Shown here: piece after piece, positions 18,255 through 27,817 of the stretch
How the letters are laid out: the number at the start of each line of letters is the position of its first letter
Numbering within the stretch: the stretch's first letter is position 1
NCBI RefSeq assembly: GCF_000425205.1
Contig: NZ_AULI01000012.1
Coordinates: 1 to 64,000 of the forward strand
Direction of reading: 5' to 3'
Source of the DNA: Pontibacillus halophilus JSM 076056 = DSM 19796
Lineage (GTDB): Bacteria; Bacillota; Bacilli; Bacillales; BH030062
Length of the DNA: 64,000 nt
Notes under the pieces: generated by a model
What the model saw: the letters and a program-made list of their open reading frames with translations, nothing else
Databases searched by the model: none
What the model was told of the DNA's origin: nothing
Translations under genes and position numbers: made by a program

Positions 18255-18283
18255 TTGAAAGAATAGCGAAGTTTTGATATTAT
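18255..18283 (+). promoter_or_regulatory. Promoter of rpmG
   Basis: TTGAAA (18255-18260), 17-nt spacer, TATTAT (18278-18283). Confidence 0.65.
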
Positions 18284-18351
18284 AAATAAGTCTGAGATTA
18301 GTATGTGTAAAAGACTGCAATAGCTTATCAATGTATTGGAGGGACAAAATC

Positions 18352-18501
18352 ATGCGTGTAAATATCACACTAGCTTGCACTGAAACTGGTGATCGTAACT
18401 ACATCACTACAAAGAACAAGCGTACAAACCCTGAGCGTATCGAGCTGAAAAAATATAGCCCGCGTTTGAAGAAGCACACTCTTCACCGTGAAACAAAATA
18501 A
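18352..18501 (+). CDS. rpmG: 50S ribosomal protein L33 (cysteine-poor form)
   Basis: Ribosomal protein of 49 residues: [17 protein letters not shown], then [20 protein letters not shown], ending HRETK. It belongs to the large subunit near the E site. The two CxxC pairs of zinc-binding L33 are broken (CTET and YSPR), so this is the zinc-free C-minus type. ATG follows TTGGAGGGACAAAATC. Flanked by its own promoter and terminator, it is a single-gene unit, and its codon use is highly biased. Confidence 0.96.
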   Translation: MRVNITLACTETGDRNYITTKNKRTNPERIELKKYSPRLKKHTLHRETK

Positions 18502-18510
18502 TACGTAAAA

Positions 18511-18546
18511 GAAACTCGACCCACAATTGGGTCGAGTTTCTTTTTT
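18511..18546. terminator. Terminator between rpmG and btuD
   Basis: GAAACTCGACCC (18511-18522) pairs perfectly with GGGTCGAGTTTC (18529-18540), with T-runs on both strands, so it ends both convergent units. Confidence 0.93.
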
Positions 18547-19924
18547 ATTCTTCATTTCCCTCTGTATGGAGTTTATAGCATTTACTCACAGACTCCCGAA
18601 TTGATGATAGAAGGGAGGGGGAGAAAGTAGCTTCACTTCTCATTGTAGCTCCAATTAAAACTGAACTTAATGGAGCCTCTGCTGCGTTCACTCCTAATTG
18701 TTCTAACGCTATTTGTTGTCCTAATCGAATCTCAGAAATTGCAGCAATGAATCCCTCATCAGTCAGCTCTCCGTCGACAAATACCCAAGCCTCTCCTCCT
18801 ATTACATCACCGTTTGCCTTTCTTTGATAGGGAACAGTAGTCACATGGACTGAATGTTCCTGATATGTAGTCAATGGGAGGATTCCATCTTCTGTTGTTG
18901 CTTGAGATGTCATGCCAACAGATTGAGAAGCTATCCATCCTTGATTTCGGAACCACGAATGGATAACATCTTCAGCATCATTCGTGTCAATGTACTGTTG
19001 GAGGAGAACGAATTGATTGTACCACCCTATCCCGCCGCCAACAGGCGCTGCTGTGAAGCATTTAATCGGTGAATGTAGTTGCATCATCATGCTAGTGTTT
19101 TCCTTTGTTATCGATTGAGCATTGTCAAATCCATTCAAGGAATGGAAGTGGGGAGGGAGAAGCGCGACCTGAGGTACATTTGTAAATCCATGTTGTTGAA
19201 CTTTCATGGTTGATTGAAATACAGACCTCAGGGTGGATTCTTCTACGACACGTTCTGGTACATCAAACTTCACTAGCTTCCCATTCTCCATTAACAGAAT
19301 TCGATCACAATACAAACTTGCAAGATTAATGTCATGGAAGGTTGAGATAATGGTTAGCTCTTCTTCTATGGACCATTTCTTCAACGTGTCCATTAGCTGC
19401 TGTTGGTAGGAATAATCCAAATGATTGGTAGGCTCATCTAATAAGAGTAATGAAGGTTCTTGTGCTAGAGCTTGTGCTAGAAACACGCGCTGTTGCTCAC
19501 CTCCGCTTAATGAGCTGATTGGTCTCTCTTTCATCGAATCTACACCAGTCTGTTGCATCGCTTCTTGTACCTTTAAGCGGTCATGCTCTGTTCCTTGCTT
19601 CAGAAGACCAGATAAATAAGGATATCGTCCGACGCTAACGGTCTGCTCTACTGTATGCGAGAACGAGTATGAGTGCAGTTGAGGAAGAGCTGCCATTTGC
19701 TGTGCCAGTACTTTACGATTGATTTCTGGGAGTAGCGTACCTTCAAGTCGAATGGTTCCTTTCGTTGGTTGTAACGTACCATCTAATAGTTTCAGTAACG
19801 TCGACTTCCCACTTCCGTTTGGACCTAAAATCCCTACGAATTCTCCTTTATTCACAGTGAAACTCATGTCTGTAATGACATTTGTGTTGTCGTAACCAGC
19901 ATGAACGTCTTGAATATGTATCAT
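18545..19924 (-). CDS. btuD: Cobalamin ABC transporter ATPase fused to a CbiZ-like domain
   Basis: Protein of 459 residues. The first 250 are an ABC ATPase of the BtuD/FhuC type: Walker A GPNGSGKST, signature SLSGGEQQR, Walker B LLLLDEPTNHLDY, switch His in STFHDIN. The last 200 resemble CbiZ, adenosylcobinamide amidohydrolase (AAPVGGGIGWYNQF, VGMTSQA, AWVFVDGELTDEGFIAA), the same fusion as B. subtilis YvrA. The CbiZ motifs as I know them (TAG..N and ATGTxTD) are missing here (VTTVPYQRKANGD; APLSSVLIGA), so activity is doubtful. Its ATG overlaps the btuC stop (TAATG). Last gene of btuFCD. Confidence 0.85.
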   Translation of the reverse strand: MIHIQDVHAGYDNTNVITDMSFTVNKGEFVGILGPNGSGKSTLLKLLDGTLQPTKGTIRLEGTLLPEINRKVLAQQMAALPQLHSYSFSHTVEQTVSVGRYPYLSGLLKQGTEHDRLKVQEAMQQTGVDSMKERPISSLSGGEQQRVFLAQALAQEPSLLLLDEPTNHLDYSYQQQLMDTLKKWSIEEELTIISTFHDINLASLYCDRILLMENGKLVKFDVPERVVEESTLRSVFQSTMKVQQHGFTNVPQVALLPPHFHSLNGFDNAQSITKENTSMMMQLHSPIKCFTAAPVGGGIGWYNQFVLLQQYIDTNDAEDVIHSWFRNQGWIASQSVGMTSQATTEDGILPLTTYQEHSVHVTTVPYQRKANGDVIGGEAWVFVDGELTDEGFIAAISEIRLGQQIALEQLGVNAAEAPLSSVLIGATMRSEATFSPSLLSSIRESVSKCYKLHTEGNEE

Positions 19925-20985
19925 TATGCTCTGCCCTTCTTTCGTTGTTGAATTAATATAAATGCAAATACTGGAGCTCCTACAAGCGAGGTTAATACTC
20001 CAATCGGGAGCTCAGCAGGTGCGATAATCGTTCGGGCCAACAAATCAGATAACATTAAAAAAGCACCGCCTATGAATATAGAAATGGGGGTTAAATGCGT
20101 ATGGTCGGTTCCGACGAGTTTCCTGCATATGTGCGGAATCACTAATCCAACAAAGCCAATTGTACCTGAAACTGCCACAGCAGCTCCTGTAAGAATAGAA
20201 GCGGAGAGTAAGATAAGCAATTTGCGCCTTTCGACGTTGACGCCTAACTGCTTCGCCTTATGTTCACCGAAGGTAAGTGCATTCAACTCTTTCCCTTGAA
20301 GAAGTAATAAAGTGACACCAACGATAAAGAAGGGGAGGAGAAGCTTTACATATGGCCATCCGCGCATGGAGACACTTCCAAGTAACCACTGTATGATCTG
20401 TCTGAGTTCGTCGCCGGTTAACGCAATCATTAGAGAAATAAATGAACCTAAGAAGGAACTGAAGATAATCCCTGTTAGGATTAACGTTTCTAATGAGAGA
20501 CTTCTATCTACAAGATTGGCAAAGGCCAACACAGCTAAGACACTGATAATGGCAGCTCCAATACTTACGAGCGGGAGTGTGAAAGAACCTAAGAAAGGGA
20601 TCGTCAATCCGACAAAAAGGACGAATACTGCTCCAACGGAAGCACCGGATGATACTCCTAAGACGTAAGGGTCGGCTAAGGGATTTCGTAATAAACCTTG
20701 GAATGCGACTCCTGAAACAGCAAGTGCGCTTCCAACGAGAGCGGCTAAGATAACTCGTGGAAGACGTATGTCAAACACAATGCTCTCATACATGACTTCG
20801 TAATCTTTGGTAAATGAGAGAAAGGGGAGTCCTTTCTCCACAAGAATCGTTATAATCGTAGAAATGGGAACATGAACTGTTCCGACTGAAATACTGATAA
20901 GAAGAGCAGCCACCCAAATAAGGATAGCTGCGCTATATTGTAAAGTTCTATTCGCTGTAAATTTCAGGATAAATGGTTTCTGCAA
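19924..20985 (-). CDS. btuC: Cobalamin ABC transporter permease (FecCD family)
   Basis: Permease of 353 residues with about ten transmembrane segments and the FecCD landmarks RLPRVILAALVGSALAVSG, GLLRNPLADPYVLGVSSGA and GFVGLVIPHICRKLVG. It forms the import channel for cobalamin with BtuD. The TTG at 20985 starts inside btuF (38-bp overlap) and has only GAGGG 12 nt upstream; coupling to btuF translation probably helps. A later start would cut into TM1, so TTG is the best choice. Specificity for B12 rests on the riboswitch and the CbiZ fusion. Confidence 0.87.
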   Translation of the reverse strand: MQKPFILKFTANRTLQYSAAILIWVAALLISISVGTVHVPISTIITILVEKGLPFLSFTKDYEVMYESIVFDIRLPRVILAALVGSALAVSGVAFQGLLRNPLADPYVLGVSSGASVGAVFVLFVGLTIPFLGSFTLPLVSIGAAIISVLAVLAFANLVDRSLSLETLILTGIIFSSFLGSFISLMIALTGDELRQIIQWLLGSVSMRGWPYVKLLLPFFIVGVTLLLLQGKELNALTFGEHKAKQLGVNVERRKLLILLSASILTGAAVAVSGTIGFVGLVIPHICRKLVGTDHTHLTPISIFIGGAFLMLSDLLARTIIAPAELPIGVLTSLVGAPVFAFILIQQRKKGRA

Positions 20986-21934
20986 GTTGTTCTACACCCT
21001 CTACTAATCGTGGTCCGGGACGGGAAAGGAGGTTGGTATCAATTAAGTAAACCGCTTCTTCTTGTATAGCTGGTATAGAGTCCCAACCATTTCGAGATAG
21101 AACGGCCTCTACTGGGTTTTCTGTATAATTATAGGCAACCATAATAACGTTTGGTTGGTAGTCTACAACCGCCTCCGCATTCACCTGAACCCATCCATCT
21201 TGGTCACTAAGCACATTGTTCGCATGAATCATTTCTAACATTTGATTAACAAATGTTCCTTTACCAGGGGCATAAATCTCTGGAGCAGGGCTACTCTCCA
21301 CAAATACACGTTTCTCGTTCTCTTCTTCAATGGAGGCTGCTTTTTCTTCAATCTCTGTCAAGTCTGATTTCATCTTATCAATCAGACTCGTGGCTGATTG
21401 TGATTCTCCTGTAAGCGTTCCAATTGTCTCAATTGTATCGTATACTTCATCAAAGGAAGTAGCTTCTGATACAACGTAAACGGGGATTCCTGCTTCTTCA
21501 ATCTGGTCATATGCTTCTGTTGAGCTTTGAAGAGCAATCTCATGACCTAAGACAAGGTCAGGTTGAAGGGAGATGATCTTCTCAACATTCAGCTCCATTC
21601 CACCTACATGATCAATAGTCTCAACGTCACTAGGATAATCATCGTTCTCCGTTACTCCAATTACTTCCTCACCTGCATTGACTGCAAAGAGAATTTCTGT
21701 ATTACTAGGGATGAGTGAAACGATGGTTTCTGGGTCTTTCTGAAGAGTTACCTCTTCACCTGAAGCATCGGTTAACGTAACAGGAAACGTGGAAGATTCT
21801 TCTGTGTTCTGTGAGGATGACTGAGAACTTCCCGCATCGTTTCCATTTGTGTCAGATTCATTGTTTGTACTGCATCCAACAAGCAGCAAAGCGAAGAGGG
21901 CAGACATCCATAACGATTTACGTGTTCGTTTCAT
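20948..21934 (-). CDS. btuF: Cobalamin-binding lipoprotein
   Basis: Substrate-binding protein of 328 residues with a lipoprotein signal (ALLLVGC, Cys21), a Ser/Asn/Asp-rich linker and a type III periplasmic-binding fold (ETIVSLIPSNTEILFAV, LQPDLVLGHE, VNQMLEMIHANNVL). It gives B12 or its precursors to BtuCD. ATG after AAAGGAGAATTGCA. It is the first gene of the operon, directly behind the cobalamin riboswitch and its terminator. Confidence 0.88.
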   Translation of the reverse strand: MKRTRKSLWMSALFALLLVGCSTNNESDTNGNDAGSSQSSSQNTEESSTFPVTLTDASGEEVTLQKDPETIVSLIPSNTEILFAVNAGEEVIGVTENDDYPSDVETIDHVGGMELNVEKIISLQPDLVLGHEIALQSSTEAYDQIEEAGIPVYVVSEATSFDEVYDTIETIGTLTGESQSATSLIDKMKSDLTEIEEKAASIEEENEKRVFVESSPAPEIYAPGKGTFVNQMLEMIHANNVLSDQDGWVQVNAEAVVDYQPNVIMVAYNYTENPVEAVLSRNGWDSIPAIQEEAVYLIDTNLLSRPGPRLVEGVEQLAETIYPEIYSE

Positions 21935-21954
21935 TGCAATTCTCCTTTGTATAA

Positions 21955-21990
21955 ATTAAAAAAACACATCCCTTGTAAGTGGATGTGCGA
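21955..21990 (-). terminator. Riboswitch-controlled terminator before btuF
   Basis: On the minus strand CACATCC pairs with GGATGTG (plus-strand arms 21965-21971 and 21981-21987) and is followed by TTTTTTT. It lies between the aptamer and btuF and is the likely expression platform. Confidence 0.8.
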
Positions 21991-22067
21991 TTCTCTCCTA
22001 TGTACATACGTGACGCATGAACGAGTTCTCTGCACACCTCCCTATCCTCGTAGGTTGTTCGGTGTAG

Positions 22068-22240
22068 AAAGAGTAGGTAGGTCTCCTGGCTTATGGTCAT
22101 TGCTTCCTGAGCCTTCCCGTTGTTCACAGTGGCTTTATTCAGGTTGCTCCCATTTACAGTGGCGGGACCGCGTTGGACTTTCACCAACTTCCCTTTTAAG
22201 CAATGAGGTACTCATTGCGCCTATCTTCCTTCACAAATAT
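22068..22240 (-). ncRNA. Cobalamin riboswitch
   Basis: The minus strand shows the conserved core in order: AAAAGGGAAGTTGGTGAAA, CGCGGTCCCGCCACTGTAA, GGGAG, GCCACTG, GGGAAGGC, and the B12 box GCCAGGAGACCTACC. Together with the terminator at 21955-21990 it should switch off btuFCD when cobalamin is plentiful. Confidence 0.95.
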
Positions 22241-22339
22241 TGGATTCTTGTTCTATTGTATAAGATTCTTGTCGCAATTTATAGCCTTATTTTAATAATC
22301 ATGTCAGATCTAATTTTACTAAATTGAGAGGAGCGGACG

Positions 22340-23894
<1,555 letters not shown>

Positions 23895-23952
23895 TATAGA
23901 TTGAGAAGACAAACGCATACTACAGGTAAACTAGTCAGAAGGGGTTGTTCGT

Positions 23953-24144
23953 GTGCGTAGTCTATTCATTTCGATCCTCTTGCTCGTTACGGGAATTTTC
24001 ATTTTGTACCGATTCAAGTACAAAGTATTAAATTTACTTTTAAGCATTAGAAGAATTCGTAAGTATGCGGTTCGATTCGGGATGCGGGTACCATTTATTC
24101 GGGAAGAACTACTTCCGAGAATAGTAGGACGTTCAGCGATATAG
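23953..24144 (+). CDS. yqgO: Small membrane protein YqgO-like
   Basis: Peptide of 63 residues: one hydrophobic segment (LFISILLLVTGIFILYRF) then a basic tail (SIRRIRKYAVRFGMR). Function unknown. GTG start at 23953 has AAGGGG 8 nt upstream, which supports it as real. It lies just before gluP, where B. subtilis has yqgO of similar size. The stop codon is inside the following terminator. Confidence 0.65.
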   Translation: MRSLFISILLLVTGIFILYRFKYKVLNLLLSIRRIRKYAVRFGMRVPFIREELLPRIVGRSAI

Positions 24145-24158
24145 CGCTGAACGTTTTT
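24129..24158 (+). terminator. Terminator after yqgO
   Basis: ACGTTCAGCG (24129-24138) pairs perfectly with CGCTGAACGT (24145-24154), followed by TTTT. The stem overlaps the end of yqgO. Confidence 0.85.
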
Positions 24159-24210
24159 CATTTTTGAAAGGATTTGTCTCATGGTATGATGTTACGGAGG
24201 AGGGGAGCTT

Positions 24211-25737
24211 ATGTATATCGAAGAACAATTTCGATTCTGGCAAATCGTTGGCGACCTAATTGTCAATCATGACTTTGAGTTGGTTCGTCTAGATGAGAAT
24301 CAACAAGTAGTCTGGATGGAGAAAAGCCATAAGAACAAAACACATATTGTTCGTGTCATACAGAGAACATTCGATTGGTCGAATCAATTAAAGCAAGACC
24401 ATCAGCTCGTCATGAAACAAGCCTCTCAGCTCCAAAGGAAATTAAGAGGGCGGAAGCTAGAATTTCATAACGTGTACATAGCAAGTGAACAACCTGTAGA
24501 TGAGTGGCATGAAGTCAAACAATCAAAAACAGTCGATGGTAAGAAAGACAATTGGTTACATACGTACTATACGACTGAAGACTCAAGAGAAGAGCAATTC
24601 TCTACTCTTTACTCAAACGTCGGACTAGAGAATCGCAGCTTCCAAAAGCCTGAGACCGTTACGGAAATGGAACAAACTGCAGCGTATACGAAGCAATCGG
24701 TCTACAATCAACATCATAAGCGGAAGAAGAAACAGCAAGAACTCTTCCAAACTGGGAAACCAATCTTTACGTACGCCTTCTTAGCCATTATCGTTCTCAT
24801 GTTTGCTTGGATGGAGTACACTGGAAGTTCTTTAAATACCCAGCACCTCATTGATTTCGGTGCTAAATATAACCCTGCCATAGTAGATGGAGAATGGTGG
24901 CGCTTTGTCACATCAATGTTTCTCCATATTGGCTTTGTACATTTTGCCCTGAATTCTCTTGCTCTTTATTATATAGGGAACGCAGTGGAGAGGATGTATG
25001 GTTCTTGGCGATTTGTCGTCATTTACATGCTCTCAGGTGTCATTGGAAGTCTTACAAGTTTCGCCTTGACCCCTTCTGTATCTGCGGGAGCGTCAGGCGC
25101 CATTTACGGGTTGTTCGGCGCCTTGTTATTCTTTGGGGTTGTGGAACGTAAACTATTCCTTAGAACAATCGGACCAAACTTAATCTTTATATTAATCATT
25201 AATATTGCCTTCAGCGTTGTTTCACCCCAAATTGATAATGGCGCTCACTTCGGCGGACTTGCTGCAGGATTTCTTGTGTCTATGATGCTTCATCTGCCGA
25301 AGCGAAGAAAATGGAGCATGCAAATCCTGGCCTTACTCGTCCTTTTGATCGGGTCCATTGGTATTTTGAGTTTTGGTTTGGGAAGTCAGCCAGGGGTGCA
25401 ACAGGCTAATGAGCTACTTGAGCAAGAACGATACGAAGAGGCTATTGAACTGACTACAGAGAAGCTTCAAAGCCCCATGGACCAGTACAAAGGAGAACTC
25501 TACTTCACCCGTTCATATGCCTATATTAAGACAGGGGAATTTGAGAAAGCACAACAAGACCTCGAAAAGAGTATTCGGTACGAATCCAATACAGCGTTAT
25601 CCCGTGCGCATTACAACCTTGCCTTGCTTGAGAGTGACCTTGGAAACCAAGATAAGGCACTTCAACATGCTAGGAAAGCACTCGAGCTTGAGCCAGATAA
25701 CGAAGACATGGAGTCACTTGTTCAATCATTAGAATAG
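24211..25737 (+). CDS. gluP: Rhomboid family intramembrane serine protease GluP
   Basis: Protein of 508 residues corresponding to YqgP/GluP. The N-terminal 190 residues are a soluble domain; then follow seven transmembrane segments with the rhomboid dyad Ser295 (SAGASGAIYG) and His346 (NGAHFGG), and a C-terminal TPR region (about 395-505: RYEEAIELTTEKL, GEFEKAQQDLEKSIR, GNQDKALQHARKALELEPDN). It cleaves membrane protein substrates within or near the membrane; in B. subtilis YqgP acts in magnesium transporter turnover with FtsH. ATG after GGAGGAGGGGAGCTT. The gene ends 16 nt inside the 3' end of the convergent gene. Confidence 0.93.
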   Translation: MYIEEQFRFWQIVGDLIVNHDFELVRLDENQQVVWMEKSHKNKTHIVRVIQRTFDWSNQLKQDHQLVMKQASQLQRKLRGRKLEFHNVYIASEQPVDEWHEVKQSKTVDGKKDNWLHTYYTTEDSREEQFSTLYSNVGLENRSFQKPETVTEMEQTAAYTKQSVYNQHHKRKKKQQELFQTGKPIFTYAFLAIIVLMFAWMEYTGSSLNTQHLIDFGAKYNPAIVDGEWWRFVTSMFLHIGFVHFALNSLALYYIGNAVERMYGSWRFVVIYMLSGVIGSLTSFALTPSVSAGASGAIYGLFGALLFFGVVERKLFLRTIGPNLIFILIINIAFSVVSPQIDNGAHFGGLAAGFLVSMMLHLPKRRKWSMQILALLVLLIGSIGILSFGLGSQPGVQQANELLEQERYEEAIELTTEKLQSPMDQYKGELYFTRSYAYIKTGEFEKAQQDLEKSIRYESNTALSRAHYNLALLESDLGNQDKALQHARKALELEPDNEDMESLVQSLE

Positions 25738-26606
25738 GTAGGATATCTTTGTAAGAGTCGTTGCTTATTCCCTTTTGCATCTTCATAGACAACAATGAGG
25801 TGAGTTCCTTTCTTGTCTAAGAGAATGAGAGGAACTAGACTCTTAAGCGACAGATTTTCGTTATTGTCATTTACATTTAACACATAGTTTCGATATAACC
25901 CTTCCCAAAGTTGACCTAGCACTTGTTGTGTTTGTTCAATCGTTAAATTTGGAAAGGGTTTTGTCATGTAGTTGTTGAGTTGAGTAAGCGGTACTTCTTC
26001 ATATAAGTTACGGTCAATTCCGTAATGCTGTAGAAGTTGTGCCCAACTGTATTGAAGTTGTTGGTTCGTAGCATGGTCTAATGTACCTTTCCATTCTTTT
26101 TGATTGCTATCGTCAGGGTCTTGGAACGATTCAAGGGGAGTATGTGGGGAGTCTATAACGTATAACTCCGCTGATGACATTTGTTGAATGGATTTGATTA
26201 CATCATCAGGATAATGGAGTTCACCATGATGGAACGTAATCGCTTGAAAATGACTGCTGTCTTCCCCGTGTATCGTTGTTTCTTGGAAGATATTCTGCCC
26301 ATTCTCCTTCCATTTGCTTAAGAGTCCCTTTAGTCGACCATCTACGTAAAGCAACGTGACATCTTGCCGAAGATAGACGGGATCTTCTAATTCAGAACGA
26401 GTTTCCCAAAGAATCTCATATTCATCTTCATCGCTTTCTTGTAAGAGGGACAGCTTCGTCTCAACAGATTGAAAGCCTTTCGAATCATCAAGAGGAAAAT
26501 ACTTTACGACTGCCGAATCTTCTCTTTGCCAATCGTAGGTAAACATAATAAGAAAGACGCCACTCACAGAACACAGGAAGAGAAGCATCCATACACCTTT
26601 TTTCAT
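25722..26606 (-). CDS. Hypothetical secreted or membrane-anchored protein
   Basis: Protein of 294 residues that I do not recognise. It has an N-terminal hydrophobic segment (VWMLLFLCSVSGVFLIMF), with CSVSG not placed as a normal lipobox, then an extracytoplasmic part rich in Gln, Asp and Trp with beta-strand character (VTLLYVDGRLKGLLSKW, FQAITFHHGELHYPDDVI). ATG at 26606 is set by GAAGGGAATCGG; the ATG at 26624 has no binding site. It is convergent with gluP (16-bp overlap). Its place resembles that of a lipoprotein gene such as yqgU, but I cannot confirm that. Confidence 0.6.
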   Translation of the reverse strand: MKKGVWMLLFLCSVSGVFLIMFTYDWQREDSAVVKYFPLDDSKGFQSVETKLSLLQESDEDEYEILWETRSELEDPVYLRQDVTLLYVDGRLKGLLSKWKENGQNIFQETTIHGEDSSHFQAITFHHGELHYPDDVIKSIQQMSSAELYVIDSPHTPLESFQDPDDSNQKEWKGTLDHATNQQLQYSWAQLLQHYGIDRNLYEEVPLTQLNNYMTKPFPNLTIEQTQQVLGQLWEGLYRNYVLNVNDNNENLSLKSLVPLILLDKKGTHLIVVYEDAKGNKQRLLQRYPTYSND

Positions 26607-26690
26607 CCGATTCCCTTCTTTCATTTGGACATGCTCTTAGTAACAACTGTATGATAAAGAAGAGATACATATGAAAAAAGGAGTGATTCT

Positions 26691-27746
26691 ATGAACCATC
26701 CAGTAGCTCATACATCAGAAATTGTGGCAATTCTGAAAGACCTTGTACATATTCCAAGTCCGTCAGGCTATACAGAGGAAGCCATTCAGTATTGTGAACG
26801 ACACTTTGAAGAACTCGGTGTTGCTACACGTAGAACGAATAAAGGAGCACTACTCGCTACAATTGAAGGGAAACGTGAAGATAAACATCGTTTGCTCACT
26901 GCACACGTCGATACACTTGGGGCGATGGTCAAAGCGATTAAGCCTAGCGGAGCTTTGCAACTGTCCATGATTGGTGGATTTAAATGGAATAGTGTTGAGG
27001 GGGAATACTGTTCAGTTCATACGGCGAACGGATCAACAATTAGCGGAACGATTCTCATGCACCAAACATCCGTTCATGTGTACAAAGGAGCAGGAGATGC
27101 GAAACGGAATGAAGACAACATGGAAGTCCGGTTAGATGCCGAGGTCCATAGTGAGAAGGACGTGCGGGACCTTGGCATTGAGGTCGGAGACTTTGTTTCA
27201 TTCCAACCACGCTTTGATTTAACTGAGACTGGCTTTATCAAATCCCGGCATTTAGATGATAAGGCGAGTGTGGCTCTTCTACTACATGCAGCTTCTGAAC
27301 TCAGCTCGAATGAACAGACACCGCCAGTTACGACCCATTTCCTCATCTCAAACAACGAAGAAATCGGTTATGGAGGGAATTCAAGCATCCCGAGTGAAAC
27401 GGTTGAATATGTCGCTGTTGATATGGGAGCAATTGGGGACGGACAGTCAACTACTGAATTTGTTGCATCGATTTGTGCGAAAGACGGTTCAGGTCCGTAT
27501 CATTATGGCTTGCGTCAACAATTAGTCCAGTTGGCTAGGCATCATTTAATTGAATATGCAGTAGACATCTATCCGTATTACGCTTCAGACGCATCAGCAG
27601 CGATTCGAGCAGGTGTAGATGTTAAGCATGGGTTGATTGGACCTGGAATTGACGCATCACATGCTCTTGAGCGGACGCACGAAAAGTCTTTAAAACATAC
27701 GTATCATTTAATCATGGCTTATTTAATGGACGAGATGAGAGACTAA
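26691..27746 (+). CDS. M42 family metallopeptidase
   Basis: Cytoplasmic aminopeptidase-like enzyme of 351 residues of the M42 (glutamyl aminopeptidase/endoglucanase) family. The metal ligands expected are visible: His in LLTAHVDTLGAMV, Asp in KSRHLDDKASVAL, the catalytic Glu-Glu in ISNNEEIGYGG, Asp in VAVDMGAIG, and the final His in GIDASHALERTH. The substrate is unknown. ATG start after AAAAAAGGAGTGATTCT. Divergent from the hypothetical gene at 25722. It stands alone upstream of the spoVAF-like gene, without a clear terminator between. Confidence 0.88.
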   Translation: MNHPVAHTSEIVAILKDLVHIPSPSGYTEEAIQYCERHFEELGVATRRTNKGALLATIEGKREDKHRLLTAHVDTLGAMVKAIKPSGALQLSMIGGFKWNSVEGEYCSVHTANGSTISGTILMHQTSVHVYKGAGDAKRNEDNMEVRLDAEVHSEKDVRDLGIEVGDFVSFQPRFDLTETGFIKSRHLDDKASVALLLHAASELSSNEQTPPVTTHFLISNNEEIGYGGNSSIPSETVEYVAVDMGAIGDGQSTTEFVASICAKDGSGPYHYGLRQQLVQLARHHLIEYAVDIYPYYASDASAAIRAGVDVKHGLIGPGIDASHALERTHEKSLKHTYHLIMAYLMDEMRD

Positions 27747-27817
27747 TATTATGTATGAGACCCCCTTCTTTAACAAAGGCTAGGTAAAAAGGCTGTATGT
27801 TATTGGAGGGGGTTTCT

